Source of the DNA: Eumeta japonica
Taxonomy: Eukaryota; Arthropoda; Insecta; Lepidoptera; Psychidae
Direction: 5' to 3'
Assembly (NCBI GenBank): GCA_005406025.1
Contig: BGZK01000878.1
Location: 186,001 to 250,000, forward strand
Length of the DNA stretch: 64,000 nt
Shown: piece by piece, positions 35,290-47,692 of the stretch
How the letters are laid out: each line of letters starts with the position of its first letter
How positions within the stretch are numbered: position 1 is the stretch's first letter
Notes under the pieces: model-generated
Databases searched by the model: none
Told to the model about the DNA's origin: nothing
Seen by the model: the letters and a program-made list of their open reading frames with translations, nothing else
Made by a program: the position numbers and the translations under genes

Positions 35290-38200
35290 TTGGATTACAA
35301 AATGATTAGAATACAACATTAGCATTGAGCGAAGTAAGATTAAAAAATTTGAGCTGTACAAATTCTTTGAAATGAACACTGAAAATTTGCACCAAGTGAA
35401 GAACAAATTAATAAAGAACTTATATTTTTCTTATTGAGAAGAGTTGGGCGCCTTCTACTTAACACCATTTCAGAATCTGCTACAACAAAAAGGAAAATTG
35501 GATGCAAAGCTACATATGGAAAACTCATTTAGACAATGGTTGGTTCCTATTACAATAGGAACCAAGAAGAATGAACTTTATTCGCTTATAGCAAATGAGA
35601 AATTAAGAAGGTTGTTCATGACGTTTATCAATTCTCAGAAACGTATACTAAAAATGTACATCAAGCGAAGAATAGGCAGACCAGAATGAAAGAACAACGC
35701 AAGAAATATATATATATATTTTTTTTTTTTAATTTTTTTTGAAGTGAAACCTCTTTAGGCGCACAAGGGAAAAACTTTTATGGATGAAACGCAATAATAA
35801 TAATATTAGCGTCACGAAGATGTGCAACTTTTTTTTTTTTGTTTTTGTGTATTGATATATAATAAGGGCTTAAGGAAATGTGAAACATAAGATAACTTTG
35901 TACAATATCCTATTATATTTTAACGGCAAAAGTAATGCCAATGCATAAGGACTGTCCTGACAACGGATCGCGTCCTTGTAGACATTAAAACGTTGCTACA
36001 GTTCTGGTTTCTACGCACGGTGGAACTCTTCGACGAAGAACGGCACAGACTTGAGACTTGGCGTACGGGCGCTGCTAATCATCGCTCGACTGACCGCGAA
36101 CGAGAAAACGGTGCAACGGCGCTGGTCTCCGAGCATGTGGAACTCTTAGACGAATAACGGCACAGACTTGAGACTTGGCGTACGGGCGCTGCTAATCATC
36201 GCTCGACTGACCGCGAACGAGAAACGGTGCAGCGGCGCTGGTCTCCGCGCATGTGGAACTCTTCGACGAAGAACGGCACAGACTTGAGACTTGGCGTACG
36301 GGCGCTGCTAATCATCGCTCGACTGACCGCGAACGAGAAAACGGTGCAGCGGCGCTGGTCTCCGCGCATGTGGAACTCTTCGACGAAGAACGGCACAGAC
36401 TTGAGACTTGGCGTACGGGCGCTGCTAATCATCGCTCGACTGACCGCGAACGAGAAAACGGTGCAGCGGCGCTGGTCTCCGCGCATGTGGAACTCTTCGA
36501 CGAAGAACGGCACAGACTTGAGACTTGGCGTACGGGCGCTGCTAATCATCGCTCGACTGACCGCGAACGAGAAAACGGTGCAGCGGCGCTGGTCTCCGCG
36601 CATGTGGAACTCTTCGACGAAGAACGGCACAGACTTGAGACTTGGCGTACGGGCGCTGCTAATCATCGCTCGACTGACCGCGAACGAGAAAACGGTGCAG
36701 CGGCGCTGGTCTCCGAGCATGTGGAACTCTTCGACGAAGAACGGCACAGACTTGAGGCTTGGCGTACGGTCGCTGCTAATCATCGCTCGACTGACCGCGA
36801 ACGAGAAAACGGTGCAACGGCGCTGGTCTCCGAGCATGTGGAACTCTTCGACGAAGAACGGCACAGACTTGAGACTTAGCGTACGGGCGCTACTTATCAT
36901 CGCTCGACTGACCGTGGACGAGAAAACGGTTCAGCGGCGCTGGTTTCCGTGCACGGTGGAACTCTTCGACGAAGAGCGGCACAGACTTGAGACTTGGCGT
37001 ATTGGCGCTGCTCATCATAGCTCGACTGACTGTGGACGAGAAAACGGTTCAGCGGCGCTGGTTTCCGTGCACGGTGGAACTCTCCGACGAAGAACAGTAC
37101 AGACTCGAGACTTGGCGTATTGGCGCTGCTCATCATCGCTCGACTGACTGTGGACGAGTAGATGCCCTAGTTTTACATAGTAGACTCGTAGAAAGACATG
37201 AGCCATTTCAACGTGAAAAAAAAAAAGAAGAAAAGAAGAATGGACTGCATTAGATCAGAAAATCAGACATTAGAAAGGCTGGTGATGGACCTCATCAACT
37301 CTCAAAAACTGTCACTGAAGAATTGCTCCAAGCGAAAAATATGAAGAATGAAAGAGAAAACGAAAAAATAAATTAAAAAAGGAGTTTTTTCTTTTTAGAC
37401 GAGTGAACACCATCTACTTACCACCATCTCAATACTTACCACAATAGAAAGAGAAGTCGGATTCCCTAGTTACACATGGGCGACTCGTGTAAACAGCGCA
37501 TCATCTATCACAACAGGAACAAAGAAGAACGGATCGCATTAGATTAGAGTGAATTAGAAATTAAAATTCCTATTGATGAACTTCATCAATTTCCAGATGG
37601 ATACTGAAAACCTTGCACGGAGTGAAGAACGCAGAGTTGACGAAAGAAATTAATTAAGAAAGGAGGATTTATTTTAAGGAGAGCTTGACACTACTTAACT
37701 TCTTTTTAACATTTATGCAACAATAAGCTAATTATACTCGGGAGACACTCTTAAACAAGATATGAACTATTCATTACAACAGGGGCCATAATGAATGGAC
37801 CACATTAGCACAGAGCAAAGAAACGACTAAAAAAGCTACGGATGAACTTATCAACTAGTAGAAATGGACACTGAAAACCTACACCACGCAAAGCAAATAA
37901 AGAATGAGAGATTAAAAGAAGATAAGAATTAGGAAAGTTTTTCTTTTAAGAAGAGTTCAACACCACCTAATAGATATTGCTTTAAGATCAAAGACAAAAA
38001 ATAAGTTGGACACTCTAGTTACATATCAGATAATTGCAAAGACAAGAATGAGCTATGACAGTAGTAAGTAACAAAAATGGGCTGCACAAAATTAATAAGG
38101 TAATAGCTGAACTTTGTTGGTTCTAACTGAAACTAGAGATTACAAAGATTGTGGATGATCTTTACCAATTCTCAAAAACGAACATTGAGATCTGCACTAA

Positions 38201-38790
38201 AGGAAGAAAAATAAGAATAAAAGATTAAAGGAAGAAGGAAATTAGGATTTCTTTCAAAACAAAAGCTCGACATCATTTAATGAGCACCGCCTTAAGATGT
38301 ACTACAACAGAAAGAAAAATTAGACATCCCAGTTACACATGAGAGCCTTGGATAGACTGAGCTATTACAACAGAAACCAAGAAGAAAAGGCGATTATAGT
38401 ACAAATCAGAAATCAGAGCAAAGCAGAAACTTAAAAGGCTGTCGATGACATTTGTCAAGTTCTTAACGGTTGCTAAAACTTCTTCACCAAGCTGAGAACA
38501 TAAACAATGAAAAATCGACTGAAGAAAAATCCAGAAAGGATTTGTTTAAGAGCTCGGAACCATCTACTCAACTCTGCTTTAAGTTCTTCTACAACAGAAA
38601 GTTATTCGCACTTGGGAGATTCGCATAACAAGACAGTAGTTTTACAACAGGAACCAAGAAGAATAAACGACATTAGCACAGACTACAGTAGAAATTAGAA
38701 AGGCTGCAGATGAACTGTTCCGACTCTCAGAAATGGACGTCAAAGCCTGCACCAAGCAAAGGAAACGAAGAACGAAAGAGAAACAAAGGA
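35290..38790 (+). repeat. Degenerate tandem array, ~265-310 bp units
   Basis: Each unit contains, in order, an ACAACAGGAACCAAGAAGAA-like string, GCATTAGCACAGAGCA-like, TTAGAAAGGCTGxxGATGA, ACTGAAAACCTGCACCAAG, a purine-rich AAGAATGAAAGAG stretch, a T-rich stretch, GAGTTCGACACCATCTA-like, and AGTTACACATG. The first string falls near 35550, 37201, 37508, 37774, 38057, 38365 and 38642. Spacing is 266-308 bp once the inserted minisatellite (36001-37160) is discounted, and a partial unit precedes it from about 35290. The units are too diverged and stop-rich to encode protein. Confidence 0.75.
36001..37160 (+). repeat. 116-118 bp minisatellite, about 9.8 copies
   Basis: Units begin (at GTGGAACTC) at 36020, 36137, 36253, 36370, 36487, 36604, 36721, 36838, 36956 and 37074. 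Most are 117 bp; the copy at 36137 lacks one A, and the two near the right edge are 118 bp. Central copies are nearly identical; outer copies 1, 9 and 10 share variants (GCACGGTGG instead of GCATGTGG). Because 117 is a multiple of three, frames stay open for 200-300 codons on both strands. That is a periodicity effect, not evidence for a gene. It is much richer in GC than its surroundings and splits the ~280-bp array. Confidence 0.95.
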
Positions 38791-38799
38791 ACATACCTT

Positions 38800-39004
38800 C
38801 CCCACTATATTTATTGACACACTATAGTATCTATTACCTATCCCGAATCCAGTTTCTGGCTAAAGGTTGCACGAATACCGGCTGGCTCTACACTCCCGTC
38901 ACTCCTAATCCAAGATAGAACCTACACTCCCCCCGATATTTACGCTCCCTTCGGTGTATCGGAACTTGTCCCTTTCAGTCATTGCGACTGGCTGAAGGTT
39001 GAGC

Positions 39005-39033
<29 letters not shown>
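38800..39033 (+). repeat. Repeat 3' end with (GAT)n tail
   Basis: Non-AT-rich sequence (e.g. TCAGTCATTGCGACTGGCTG) ends at GGTTGAGC, followed by a GAT microsatellite of nine to ten units at 39005-39033. A simple-repeat tail of this kind is typical of a LINE or SINE 3' end. Directly afterwards comes AACTAAAGACTTTTCTGGAA, also present at 32493. Confidence 0.5.
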
Positions 39034-39035
<2 letters not shown>

Positions 39036-39490
39036 TAAAGACTTTTCTGGAATGTGGTGAAAAAATTTTGTCAAGAATAGGAGAGGGATGTGTAGCTTCA
39101 TCATGACTATTCAATCTATTTATGGATAGCTGCCTACATAATCTGAAAGAGTATGAATGCGGACTAAGAATAGACGAGCTGTCTATCACATGTCTTCTGC
39201 ACGCCGATGACCAAGTAATCCTTGTGCTGTCTGCAAGCTGCAGGAGCTGAAAACTAAAATGAAAAATTCTGTTAAGAAAAGAGATATTAAAGTAAATGTC
39301 AGCAAGACTAAAGTGCTTGAAAGAAGCGAAGCCAAGACTGAATGCCGTGTATATATAGAAGGTAAGAGTGTCGAACAAATGAAAGAGTTTGTATACTTGG
39401 GAAGTCCGTTTACAAATAATGGTAAATATGATAGAGAAATCGAAAAGAGCGTGATTGCAGAATGGACACTAATGGGACTTTGCTCGCTAT
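39034..39490 (+). pseudogene. LINE family A copy, RT palm fragment
   Basis: The plus strand shows LFNLFMDSCLHNLKEYECGL, then CLLHADDQVILV near 39193-39226. This is the reverse-transcriptase catalytic box, with HADD in place of YADD. After a frame change, VNVSKTKVLERSEAKTEC and SVEQMKEFVYLGSPFTNNG follow. It is the same family as 31320-32290 and overlaps the same part of the protein. It ends after an IEKSVIAEW-like segment. Confidence 0.8.
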
Positions 39491-42400
39491 TATGAACAGC
39501 AAAAAATGTCTCACAACAAGCGCGCTTGGCTATCTAATATATGGGAGTATATATTAATTAATATAGCATATAATATCATACAATTCATTATGTATTTAAA
39601 ATTGGCAAAGATATGTTCGCAATTGAAATTTATTTTTAATCGATATTTAGATTGCTTTCATCAAGTTTTCATCGATTTTAATTGTATGTTTTTATATGTA
39701 TATGAAAAGTTTTCATAAAAAATATTTGGAGTATATCTATTAATCACTGTGAATATGAAATCAAAAATCATACGCCTGAATTTTTATTAATTATCATAAT
39801 TTTGAGTTAAAATTTTATATTCAAAAACAGTTTGATGAACATTCACTACATTATTTTCATTTATGTATAAGTGATTTTCGTAATAAACATTTAACAGCAA
39901 CTATTCTTCATATGCTTTTTAATTATAGCACAAATTATTTGTTTGTTTATGGTTTTTTGTATAAAATCATTAACTAAAAATGACCTTAGGGTTTTCCACT
40001 TTGACCTTATGATGACCTTAAAAATGACCTTAGAGTTTAAAGACGTCTCCCACTAAAAGTAAACACCGAGCCCGAAGGTAGTTTCCAGTGTTTCAAAAAT
40101 TTAATAGGGACGTCTCAAACTCTTTTTTTTAGCACTTCAGAAGCAAATTCGCTACTCAGTGGCCAATTATTTCTTTTTCAACATTTTTCGTTCATTAAGA
40201 AGTGACTTATATTTTCAATCACCTTATTCTCGAATTCCAAATCGAATGTAAACCAATGAAATGAATATTTGTAACATTACCGAATGCAAAATGAACCGTC
40301 AAGCTTAGTGTAATGCTTCTTGCTTGATTTCAAAACGTTCTTCAGTATCACAACCTAATGTTACCCCTTAATTTTTATACGATTGACTTTAATCACAGTT
40401 CTAGAGACTTTATGTTTAATACAAATCGCTTCAGGAACAGTGTGTAGTAGTTTCCTGAAGTTTCATCGCACTGACGAACACGGGAAGGCAATTAGACGAA
40501 CACGCTCTGAGCTTCGGATGCTTTGGTCGTTTTGTATAACTCCGATTCGACCTGCATTTATTGGGAATTGAAATATCTGGAAAGATTTTTTTTTAATTTC
40601 AGTAATGTATGAAATGATGAAAAAAGGTTATTTAATTTTTACAACCACAATGGTAATAGTAATTTTGAGATATCTTTTCATTTACGTGTTAACATATATG
40701 CTACTAACAAAAAGTTATACTATTATACAATTTTTATTTTATTAAGTACTACTTACTTGTATGCAAAAACACCTCCACAATTAAATGCATCTTTCAAAAC
40801 TAGCCATGCTTTTTTATGTCGGGCTGTTTAAATCTATTGAAAAGCAACTTTATTTGTAATTTCGTTCGTACATTTAGCCGTTTACGTTATTTTTTGTGCG
40901 CCTTATATCGTACCCAAACGCGGTATATCGTTTTATCTCCAATCGACGCCCATTTAAGCAGTAGAGAGTGTATTAGAGCACTAATTGATTTAGTGTTTAT
41001 GCATGCTTTCTTATGTCACATTTTTTGTGTGTCTCTAATATTTAACATTATTGCGTCAGGATTTTACCACGGCTAAGACACACCCTCTCTCATCTTTTAT
41101 TCGAAAGACTTCATCCCAACCAACTGGCCGAATTCTAATCGGGATATATTAACGATCATCGTTTCTAGTGAGCGACTGTCTTAATTTAAAATAAGTTAAA
41201 AACCCATAGGTTATAAAGCTCTTAACCACTCGGCGATCATGCTCTACTATGCTCTAAATATTTGACATATTGCGCTGTAATCTTCGTTTACATAAGACTA
41301 TTACTACAATCGAAGAGCATAAGATGTTGCTTTAAAATTTCATTAGAATGTAGCTTTTGTAAATAGGTATGTATTTTCAAGTTCGAATATTTAATGCCTA
41401 CTAATTTACTAGCCTCGTAATAATTTAGACATAGATTTTAGTTTGTAACTTTTTTTCATAACATCACCAGGTCGGAGGTAGCTTAAGTAGTTATACCATG
41501 TCTTTGTTAAAAGATTATTTGATAGGTACTAACTGTGATATTTCTAGTGTAGCTATAAATAGTCTTAAGAATAACTAGTCTCCTTGTCTTACATAGTTTG
41601 GATGCGAAAATATGAGCCGGCTGTCTATAGTTTGATCATATATATTCCTTTTTTATTTTTTCAACTTTTAAAGACTCCGATATTTTTTATGCAATGCAAT
41701 GTCAAAAGATTTTCAGTAGTCAACAAAGCATAAAACATATTGTACAATTACACTACAGTTGTTTATCAAAATATATTAAAATATAATACTAAGACAAATT
41801 CCTCTTTCTCCGGTATTCTCATATGCAAAAACATTAGAAGATTATCCCTTCTTCACGAATGGCCCACATCTGCCTGTAGTATTATAAATACTAGAGCAAA
41901 CGTTACGCCGCACGCCTTGTTTTTTTGTATGAAAGATAGTTTTTTGTTGTGGTATAATCCTGGTTTTATGTACATATTGTAGAAGCTGAACTATATGTAA
42001 ATAGTATATGAGGCATATGACCTCCGCGCTCAATCTCGCGAATATTAGTCGGTGTTCTATTTGTGTTTGCACAAAATTTAAACTTGAATATTAGAAGCCA
42101 AGCTCGCGAGAAACAAGCGAATAGGGAGTCGAGGGTGAGGAAGGAAAAAGTAGACGAGGGCTCACCTCCGAGTTCAAAAGCCTCGTTAGCGATAGAATGT
42201 GAATTGTTAAATATCAATGCGATAGATTGAGTATACACCAAATTCGTATGTAGAGATATTGAAGAACCGAGCAACAAACATACGGGTATTTTCCTTGTCT
42301 TTTATTGAAAAATTGAAGTCCTGGTCATCATCTCGCTTACACTTCACAATAAATATAATAAATAGGTGACTGATAAATCGGCCCAAATTTATTGTTACTT

Positions 42401-43254
42401 TTAATATTAATACAAAATGATTATCAGTTTATTACTTCAGAAATAAGTTCAACAACCAAAAGAAAGGACGATTATTCCATTTTAAAAAACTAGAGTTGTG
42501 ACTTATATGTAGCCAGAATATCCAATGTATAAGTATTCATAATATTATCATTATATTTATATTTTTATAGCAAGCTACATTTGGGAATCGTTAAATTGTG
42601 AAAAGACATGACGTTTATATGAAAGGAAAGCTATTTCTAGATACATTTAGAAAAAATTAGAACACTGCTCATCCACTATTAACCCTCCAAATTGAATTTC
42701 ACGATCGTGTATGCATATTAAGCAAGTGGCTTCGCGCCGCAATCACAATCACAGGAATATTTAATTCGCTTATATCTGTTTAAATTATTATTATGGCTGA
42801 AAGCGCGCATTAGCAATTACGCTTAGTTAAAAATAATTAGCAGCTTTATAAAATAACCGTTTGGGAAGATCTAATTGCACGAAAGTTCCAATTAATATAG
42901 GGAATAGCGAAATAAATAACAGTTATTGTTTAATATCAATATATATGCAAATAAAGCTTCTTAAAGTCAGTTAAACAATTATTTATTTTTACCTAACTGA
43001 TTTTCTTAGCATTTATAAGGAAACAATTAAATGTAAAATTACAGTTCAGTCTATGCTTTTACAAAACTGTATTCAAAATGTATTGATTATGAACAATAAG
43101 AGATTGGACATCTTTTAAAAATGTGGTCGCATTTTAGTAATTGGACATCTTTAGGGACGTTTGGACTTAGGTCCAAAAGAACAATGTTTAACTTGTTTTT
43201 ATAGAAGAATGTCTGTTTGGTATTAGATTTTCCGTCGTATTACCTATCTGGTTG
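39491..43254. other. Gene-free sequence
   Basis: I recognise no gene. Short strings repeat locally at 39985-40040 (four copies of ATGACCTTA-type), a minor direct repeat. Open frames at 40383, 40816 and 41740-42277 match nothing I know. Confidence 0.4.
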
Positions 43255-43600
43255 ATTTTAGATATGCCAGCAAACTTTGGATTGGGGCACCTCTGTATCG
43301 ACTCTTATCTCTAGACCGCAACCAACAGTAAGCATCTGGAATCGTTGACGACTCTAATATCCGACCAGCTTAACCGTCAGCTTTGTGAAGAGATGTATTC
43401 GTGCATTCTTTACGTAATGCTGTGAAGTTCAACGCAGTCCAACCTTATCCTGGCACTGATTTCTGTCATCGTTCTGTTCATAAGCAAAACTATCATCTCC
43501 GTCTTGATGCTGGTGTCCTGCCACCGTATGCATCGTATGCACTTTGCTGCCAGGCACTGTAAATATCTGGAATGATCCATGATGATTCCAGATATTTACC
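43255..43600 (+). pseudogene. Jockey/CR1-like LINE C-terminal relic, second copy
   Basis: Residues readable across frames include FWIGAPLYRLLSLDRNQQ (the 'LWxGAPxYxLxxLDRxQ' motif), then AVQPYPGTDFCHRSVHKQNY and VLPPYASYALCCQAL. It is related to 14190-14625. At the end is a perfect 15-bp inverted repeat: GTAAATATCTGGAAT at 43559-43573 and ATTCCAGATATTTAC at 43585-43599, with an 11-base loop. Confidence 0.55.
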
Positions 43601-46600
43601 ATATTAGATATTTACTAATTCCCAATTGACTACGATAAGAGGATCCTTACCAAAAGATTCCATTTCTTTCTAAAAGCTCGGTAACGCACAAGGACGTGTT
43701 TCAATTTTTATAGGAAAGCTTAATTGAATTATTTTTAATAAAAAAAAAAACAAAGAATACATGTACAAAAAATCTGGTAAGCGATCGGTCCGTATTTTTC
43801 AATACAAAGAGCTGAAAAAAAAGGAGCTTAGGCACGTTAGGCTCGACAACGTTCAGCGTCAATATCGCACGCCTCACAACGTGAAACGTTACAATATGTT
43901 GAATTGACAACAATCTTAATATTGTTCATAAAGACATGTATAAAAAAATGTTTGCCCAATATTCATATTTATTCTTCCGATTTCCATAAAATATATTTTA
44001 ATGAGACTCAAAATCTCATTTTTTTTCTATATTCAATACAATCCATAAACATAATAGCAGTACAAAATCTACTTTCGCCCTAACTTTTGCTTCAGTGAGC
44101 GTTAACTCCCCTTTCAGCGTCATATTACTCTCGTGATCAACAAGTATGAAAAGACACCGACCGACTTCTGTGAACTCGACAAATGGAAAACTCTATTGAA
44201 CTTAGAAAATTCCAATAACGTGTGACGTTCTAAGAATTCACAATTTATCCTCTCTAATATATTTCGTCGTGTCATGGAAAAAGAATGAAACACAAAACGT
44301 CGCCTTTGGAAATAAAAAGAAGTACATATACAAAGCGATCGCTGAAGGCGTCGCGTTGTGAAGGGTCGCGTTAAAGAAAACAGCGTTTATCAAAATTCAC
44401 CGTTTGACTATATCCTGAAGACTGGCAGTCTCGTGGGGCAGTGCTTATACAGGCGAAGTTTTGCAGGTAATCTTGCCGAGCTTGAGCTTTTAGCCGATGC
44501 ATTTATGAATTATTTTAATACGAATCAAAATTTTGAGCCAAAAGCGATCCACAACGACGTTTGGCAGAGCATTATACGCAAAAATTCCTTATTGTATTCC
44601 TTATAATATTTTTCGATGGAGAGTGTACCTCAGTTGCATAATTACAAAATAGCGTTGTTGTGGTCACAGAGCTAAATCTCAGTCCTCACTGCTTTTATTT
44701 AACACTGGACTCAACATTTTTTAGGTATGACGATATATTGAATGTTCTCCTAACTATGACAAATATATTTAGTTCTGAGACTCCTTGGTCTCATCCTATC
44801 AGTTAAATATATGACACCAACTGCAAATAGTTATAAATGGTCCTAAGAAACCAAATCAACCATTGTAAACTTATTTTTATGCTAACTTTGCTCAATTAAA
44901 ATATTGCTCGTGATCGTGTCCTAATGTCGCATTAGATTAAAATTGTAATATAGATAGATACGTAACTAAATGTGTAATTATCATGTTATTTTGTCGCTGA
45001 CTCGAGCCTGTTTGCTCATGAAAAATCGTAAATTATTGAGCACTTTGATTTAAAATTCCATGCAAAAATCATTTTTTAAAACAAAAAACAGTTTTAATTA
45101 GCGCCAGATATAATCAACGGGATCGTTCCATTGCGAGGTGATTCCCGAATGGATATCTGGTTTCACCGTCAGAATAGCCTATTCGACGTTATCGATATTG
45201 ACTGATTTTTTTTTCTATTAAAACTTATTATTAAGCAGGAAGAAAATATTTGATCGAGGGGGAAATGAGTTGGTCGAAGAAAGAGTGGGGTGATGGAGGG
45301 AGGAGCAGACCATCGAGAATTCCCACTCACTGGACGATACCACCTAACCATCAGGAACAAGAAACTACAACGTTAAATGTCTTTTTCATGTTGAAATATA
45401 TGTTTAGTTTACAATATTATATTAAGTCGACATGATGAGGTTTTACATCAGACAAAAAACTTTAAAATATTTATTGTCTCTCTTATGTCGCCAGATTTTC
45501 CATCAATGGAGCATATTTATAATTTATACAGAACCCTAAACGAACCCACTGAAATCTTTATCAAAAACCGAGGTCGGCGACGTCCCGACTTTCACGACAA
45601 ACGATATTTACAGCCGGCGATTAGTGCTGGGCCAGCAAACGCGGCGCCTCCTGCTAGCGTGGGCGCGGCGTCTGAGAGTAATTAGCGTGAAAATTTGGAG
45701 ACTCCTAAAACGGCATCAAAACGAAACGTTTTCGATTGAGGAGCAATTACTGATCTCACTGCGAACATTTTTGAAATTAATGAACCTGCCGATATAACGA
45801 TCATTTTTGTTGTTTTTGCTTCAATAGGATTTCGATTTTTTTTGCTAGCAAAGATACATCTTTGTATATATAGATTGCAATATTTATCATAAGCCATTAA
45901 TGCGGCTTTAACGAATATAAAAAAAATCATTTTGAATGTAAGTGTAACTTCCATTGCTGCTTATTTTAGTATTATTGTCATAGAAATAGAATTCATTTCA
46001 TACATTACGAATCCCGATCTTACCTCCAACAGTAGCATATTATAGTCGAATGCATATTTAGCATAAAGCAGTCAAAGACCCATCGACTTATGAATAAAAT
46101 TATGTGGATGCGAGACTTATTTAAGAGATTCATATAAAAACAGTGGTCACTAAACACTTCCACAATTCCTACGATACAAATCTACAAAAGACCTAATTTG
46201 ACTTGCCTTAAATCAGTGTGATTTGCTTAGGTTAGCGGGGTTAAAGAAGATTTATGTTACTCCACTTAGCTTGGATTTTCAGTTCTCCTCCCTTACCCAA
46301 TACGGATTAGCGGCATCGGCAGCCAACGACGTAATAGGTATTCAACCACGGAACGAGTGTAGTTTTGACTTAAAAACCCATTAAACAAATTGCCTCTGGT
46401 TTCAACTGTATCGGGTATCTTCCGGTTGCAAGAATATGCTAAACTCGCGCCACTTCCCTCCACGGATACAATACAAAATCACGAAATTATCTGTCTTTTA
46501 AGTAAAATAAATGCAGTGAGTGCTGAAAAATCACAAAATTATTTAAATTGTGGCTAGTAAAGCCGTTGTGATGATTACAGACATGCTCGCTCGTACCACC

Positions 46601-46824
46601 TCGTATTTGGTGCATTGGGAAATCCTCAGTGCCTGCGTCGATATGATCGAGAGTCTCTCCGCGTCCGGCGCACGAGTTCACTCCCTGCCCTATTGGACTG
46701 CACTTACCGGCTTGTTGATTTAAATTTGTTTGCTAAGTACTATTTACTTTTAAATATTAATATTACTTTAAGCTGAAAAACAAAAATTTGAAAATATCAT
46801 TTAAATATACTGATTCGTATATCA
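43601..46824. other. Gene-free sequence
   Basis: No gene recognised. 45555-45685 is a GC-richer patch (GCAAACGCGGCGCCTCCTGC). The stretch 46230-46700 is of normal complexity with partly open frames on both strands but no recognisable domain. Confidence 0.4.
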
Positions 46825-46925
46825 TTAAGGTTCCCTAATAATATAGGGACAACAAGGAAACCCTATAGTAGCGACATGTCCGTCCGACCGTCTTCTGTGC
46901 GCAACATAGCTCAGACTCTTTGTAC
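46825..46925 (+). repeat. Interspersed repeat end (AAGGTTCCCTA...GTCCGTCCGACCGTC)
   Basis: The string AAGGTTCCCTAATAATATAG through GAAACCCTATAGTAG to CATGTCCGTCCGACCGTC resembles the 'GGTTCCGTA...GTCCGTCCGTC' end of an abundant lepidopteran repeat. 26490-26625 may be the opposite type of end. 49850-49915 has a similar but weaker match. Confidence 0.4.
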
Positions 46926-47144
46926 TAGAAGAAACATAATTCGGTATGGGTATATTTATTAATCACGCCCATAAAGATACAAAATAAAATGTTGAAAAAA
47001 AAATTTTTTAAGGTTTCTTCCTCACATTTAAGTTTTTTCTCGTCTATCTCATGGTATAAGGTCGTTGGATTGCTCGTTCAAAAGAATTGCGGATGTGTGA
47101 AAACCATTCTTTGATTTAGGACCCTTTTTTCTTTGTAACGTATT

Positions 47145-47220
47145 CGAGGGGCAAATAAACAAGAGACTCATCAGTGGAATGGTCACCGCAACCTCCGGAA
47201 CACTCAAACTAATTTTTGTT
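47145..47220 (+). repeat. Interspersed repeat (CACCGC core), copy 3
   Basis: A decayed copy of the family at 6225-6345: GAGACTCATCAGTGGAATGG, then TCACCGCAACCTCCGGAACA. Only the central part is recognisable. Confidence 0.45.
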
Positions 47221-47692
47221 CGAGTCAAATGCTAATTGATTGTTAAAAAAATCACGGTAGGGTATAAGACGAGTTTAAAAGAATAAGTATCATAGGTACG
47301 AGGAATAGTCGACCAACTTATTACATGTACTTGGAGAAGTAAAAAAGCGTTATTAATATGTTTTTGTATCAAATAAAAAGCTCCCTTCTAAGTCGGCATA
47401 TTGTGACAGCTAAGTACGGAAACCTATACAACTGGGTTTAATCCTACAAGTACTAAAAAAATTAAACTAAAATAAAGATATTTCCGCATCACAGACTGCC
47501 TCAAACTTAGTTAAGTCGTCGGTATCTATGGCGGAAAGTCAACCTTCGTGTTATAGTATTTTTATTGTAGTTGTGTATAAAAAGAGTTCGTTCATAATTT
47601 TGGCCTATGGTACCTACTTTATTGTTTGGTGGACTTATTCACCTTTATTTAAATATTGTATTGTGTGAAGTGTTAATTCGCGGAAATCCACA

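Noticed and set aside
36196..37253. Long open frames (up to 306 codons) as protein-coding genes
   Set aside because: They coincide with a 117-bp tandem repeat, whose length is a multiple of three, so any stop-free unit stays open in every copy; comparable frames exist on both strands and no known domain is encoded.
33560..38790. CRISPR-like array
   Set aside because: Units are long, directly tandem and diverged, without short identical repeats separated by unique spacers; the DNA is eukaryotic and no cas genes are present.
44358..44606. 82-codon plus-strand frame
   Set aside because: No recognisable motif and no neighbouring exon or repeat evidence.
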